Shown here: in pieces, positions 63,812 through 64,000 of the stretch
Position numbering within the stretch: position 1 is the first letter of the stretch
Layout: every line of letters starts with the position of its first letter
From: Ignavibacteriales bacterium
GTDB lineage: Bacteria > Bacteroidota > Ignavibacteria > Ignavibacteriales > Melioribacteraceae
DNA: 64,000 nt
Reading direction: 5' to 3'
NCBI GenBank assembly: GCA_020635275.1
Contig: JACKAA010000002.1
Coordinates: 682,001 to 746,000, forward strand
Position numbers and translations under genes: made by a program
The notes under the pieces: model-generated
The model's input: only the letters and a program-made list of their open reading frames with translations
The model's database searches: none
Told to the model about the DNA's origin: nothing

Positions 63812-64000
63812 ATGAAGTATTATTTTAATGAATCAATTGGTTTTATTATTGTTAAAGCAGGCCGGCTAATTGAGAATAAATTGAAATTAAATTTCGAAAA
63901 AGAAAATATAGACATAACACCGCAGCAATGGTCAGTATTAACTTATCTTTGGAACGAAGACGGAATATCCCAGCAAGAACTTGCAGATGCATTTTCAAAA
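63812..64000 (+). CDS. MarR-family regulator (3' end cut by window edge)
   Basis: Sixty-three residues are visible from ATG 63812 to the window edge. The pattern ITPQQWSVLTYLWNEDGISQQELADAFS is the MarR-type DNA-binding start (helix, turn and the IsQqeLA helix), preceded by the dimerisation helix AGRLIENKLKLNFEKENI. The target genes lie beyond the window. No strong ribosome binding site precedes it. It is the third MarR protein in the window. Confidence 0.85.
   Translation, partial: MKYYFNESIGFIIVKAGRLIENKLKLNFEKENIDITPQQWSVLTYLWNEDGISQQELADAFSK

Overview
The window looks like chromosomal DNA from a free-living, AT-rich (by eye about 30% G+C) Gram-negative bacterium. The best guess is the Ignavibacteria/Bacteroidota side of the FCB group. 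This rests on many outer-membrane barrels, TolC proteins and lipoproteins, a very large load of PAS-type histidine kinases, a mixture of strong Shine-Dalgarno sites and leaders without one, and a few TAnnTTTG boxes like those of Bacteroidetes promoters. The taxonomy is inference; no rRNA or tRNA gene is visible to anchor it. I see no insertion sequence, prophage, CRISPR array or replication origin.

Layout. 1-2.4 kb: the start of an exported asparaginase-type lipoprotein, a small unknown protein, and an atypical thioredoxin directly joined to thioredoxin reductase. 2.4-5.1 kb (minus): an aldo/keto reductase, DUF2255, Mn-type cupin and AraC regulator cluster. 5.3-8.5 kb (minus): a GH95 fucosidase-type lipoprotein and a BASS-type transporter. 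8.7-15.5 kb (plus): a MarR-controlled RND efflux operon (marR, adaptor, permease, TolC, CDF-like protein) with a perfect 14-bp palindrome at its promoter. 15.5-17.6 kb: yceI, marR and an Fe-S/CDGSH protein, then DUF1569. 17.7-25.3 kb: an EEP-family lipoprotein, a PDZ-7TM-GAF histidine kinase, an OmpR-type regulator and three envelope proteins; an 11-bp-phased repeat lies upstream of two of these genes and may be the regulator's site.

25.3-33.8 kb (minus): a small membrane protein, a GH5 enzyme, and a five-gene operon of TolC, two PhnD-like binding proteins, a HisKA_2 kinase and a REC-PAS-PAS-PAS-kinase. It has no ABC transporter partners, so the binding proteins may feed a sensor. 33.9-44.8 kb: a trypsin-like lipoprotein, DUF1684, two more membrane kinases, a beta-lactamase-fold lipoprotein, a HAD phosphatase, a methyltransferase, and exported MsrA and MsrB flanking an esterase.

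45-53 kb is the most unusual stretch. It holds an exported protein with a phospho-histidine swivel domain followed by a C-terminal ATP-grasp domain, the order seen in glucan water dikinases. Next to it are two exported class-A beta-lactamase-like proteins and a nucleotide-transporter-like (NTT) protein fused to HEAT repeats. An ATP-using enzyme outside the cytoplasm beside a nucleotide-exchanger-like protein suggests an envelope phosphotransfer system.

53-64 kb: a small barrel, a Cys-less thioredoxin-fold protein with a strongly structured 3' end, an unknown exported protein, a chemoreceptor with a Cys-rich PAS domain, a 1543-residue kinase with ten PAS domains, its LytTR response regulator, and the start of a MarR gene cut by the right edge.
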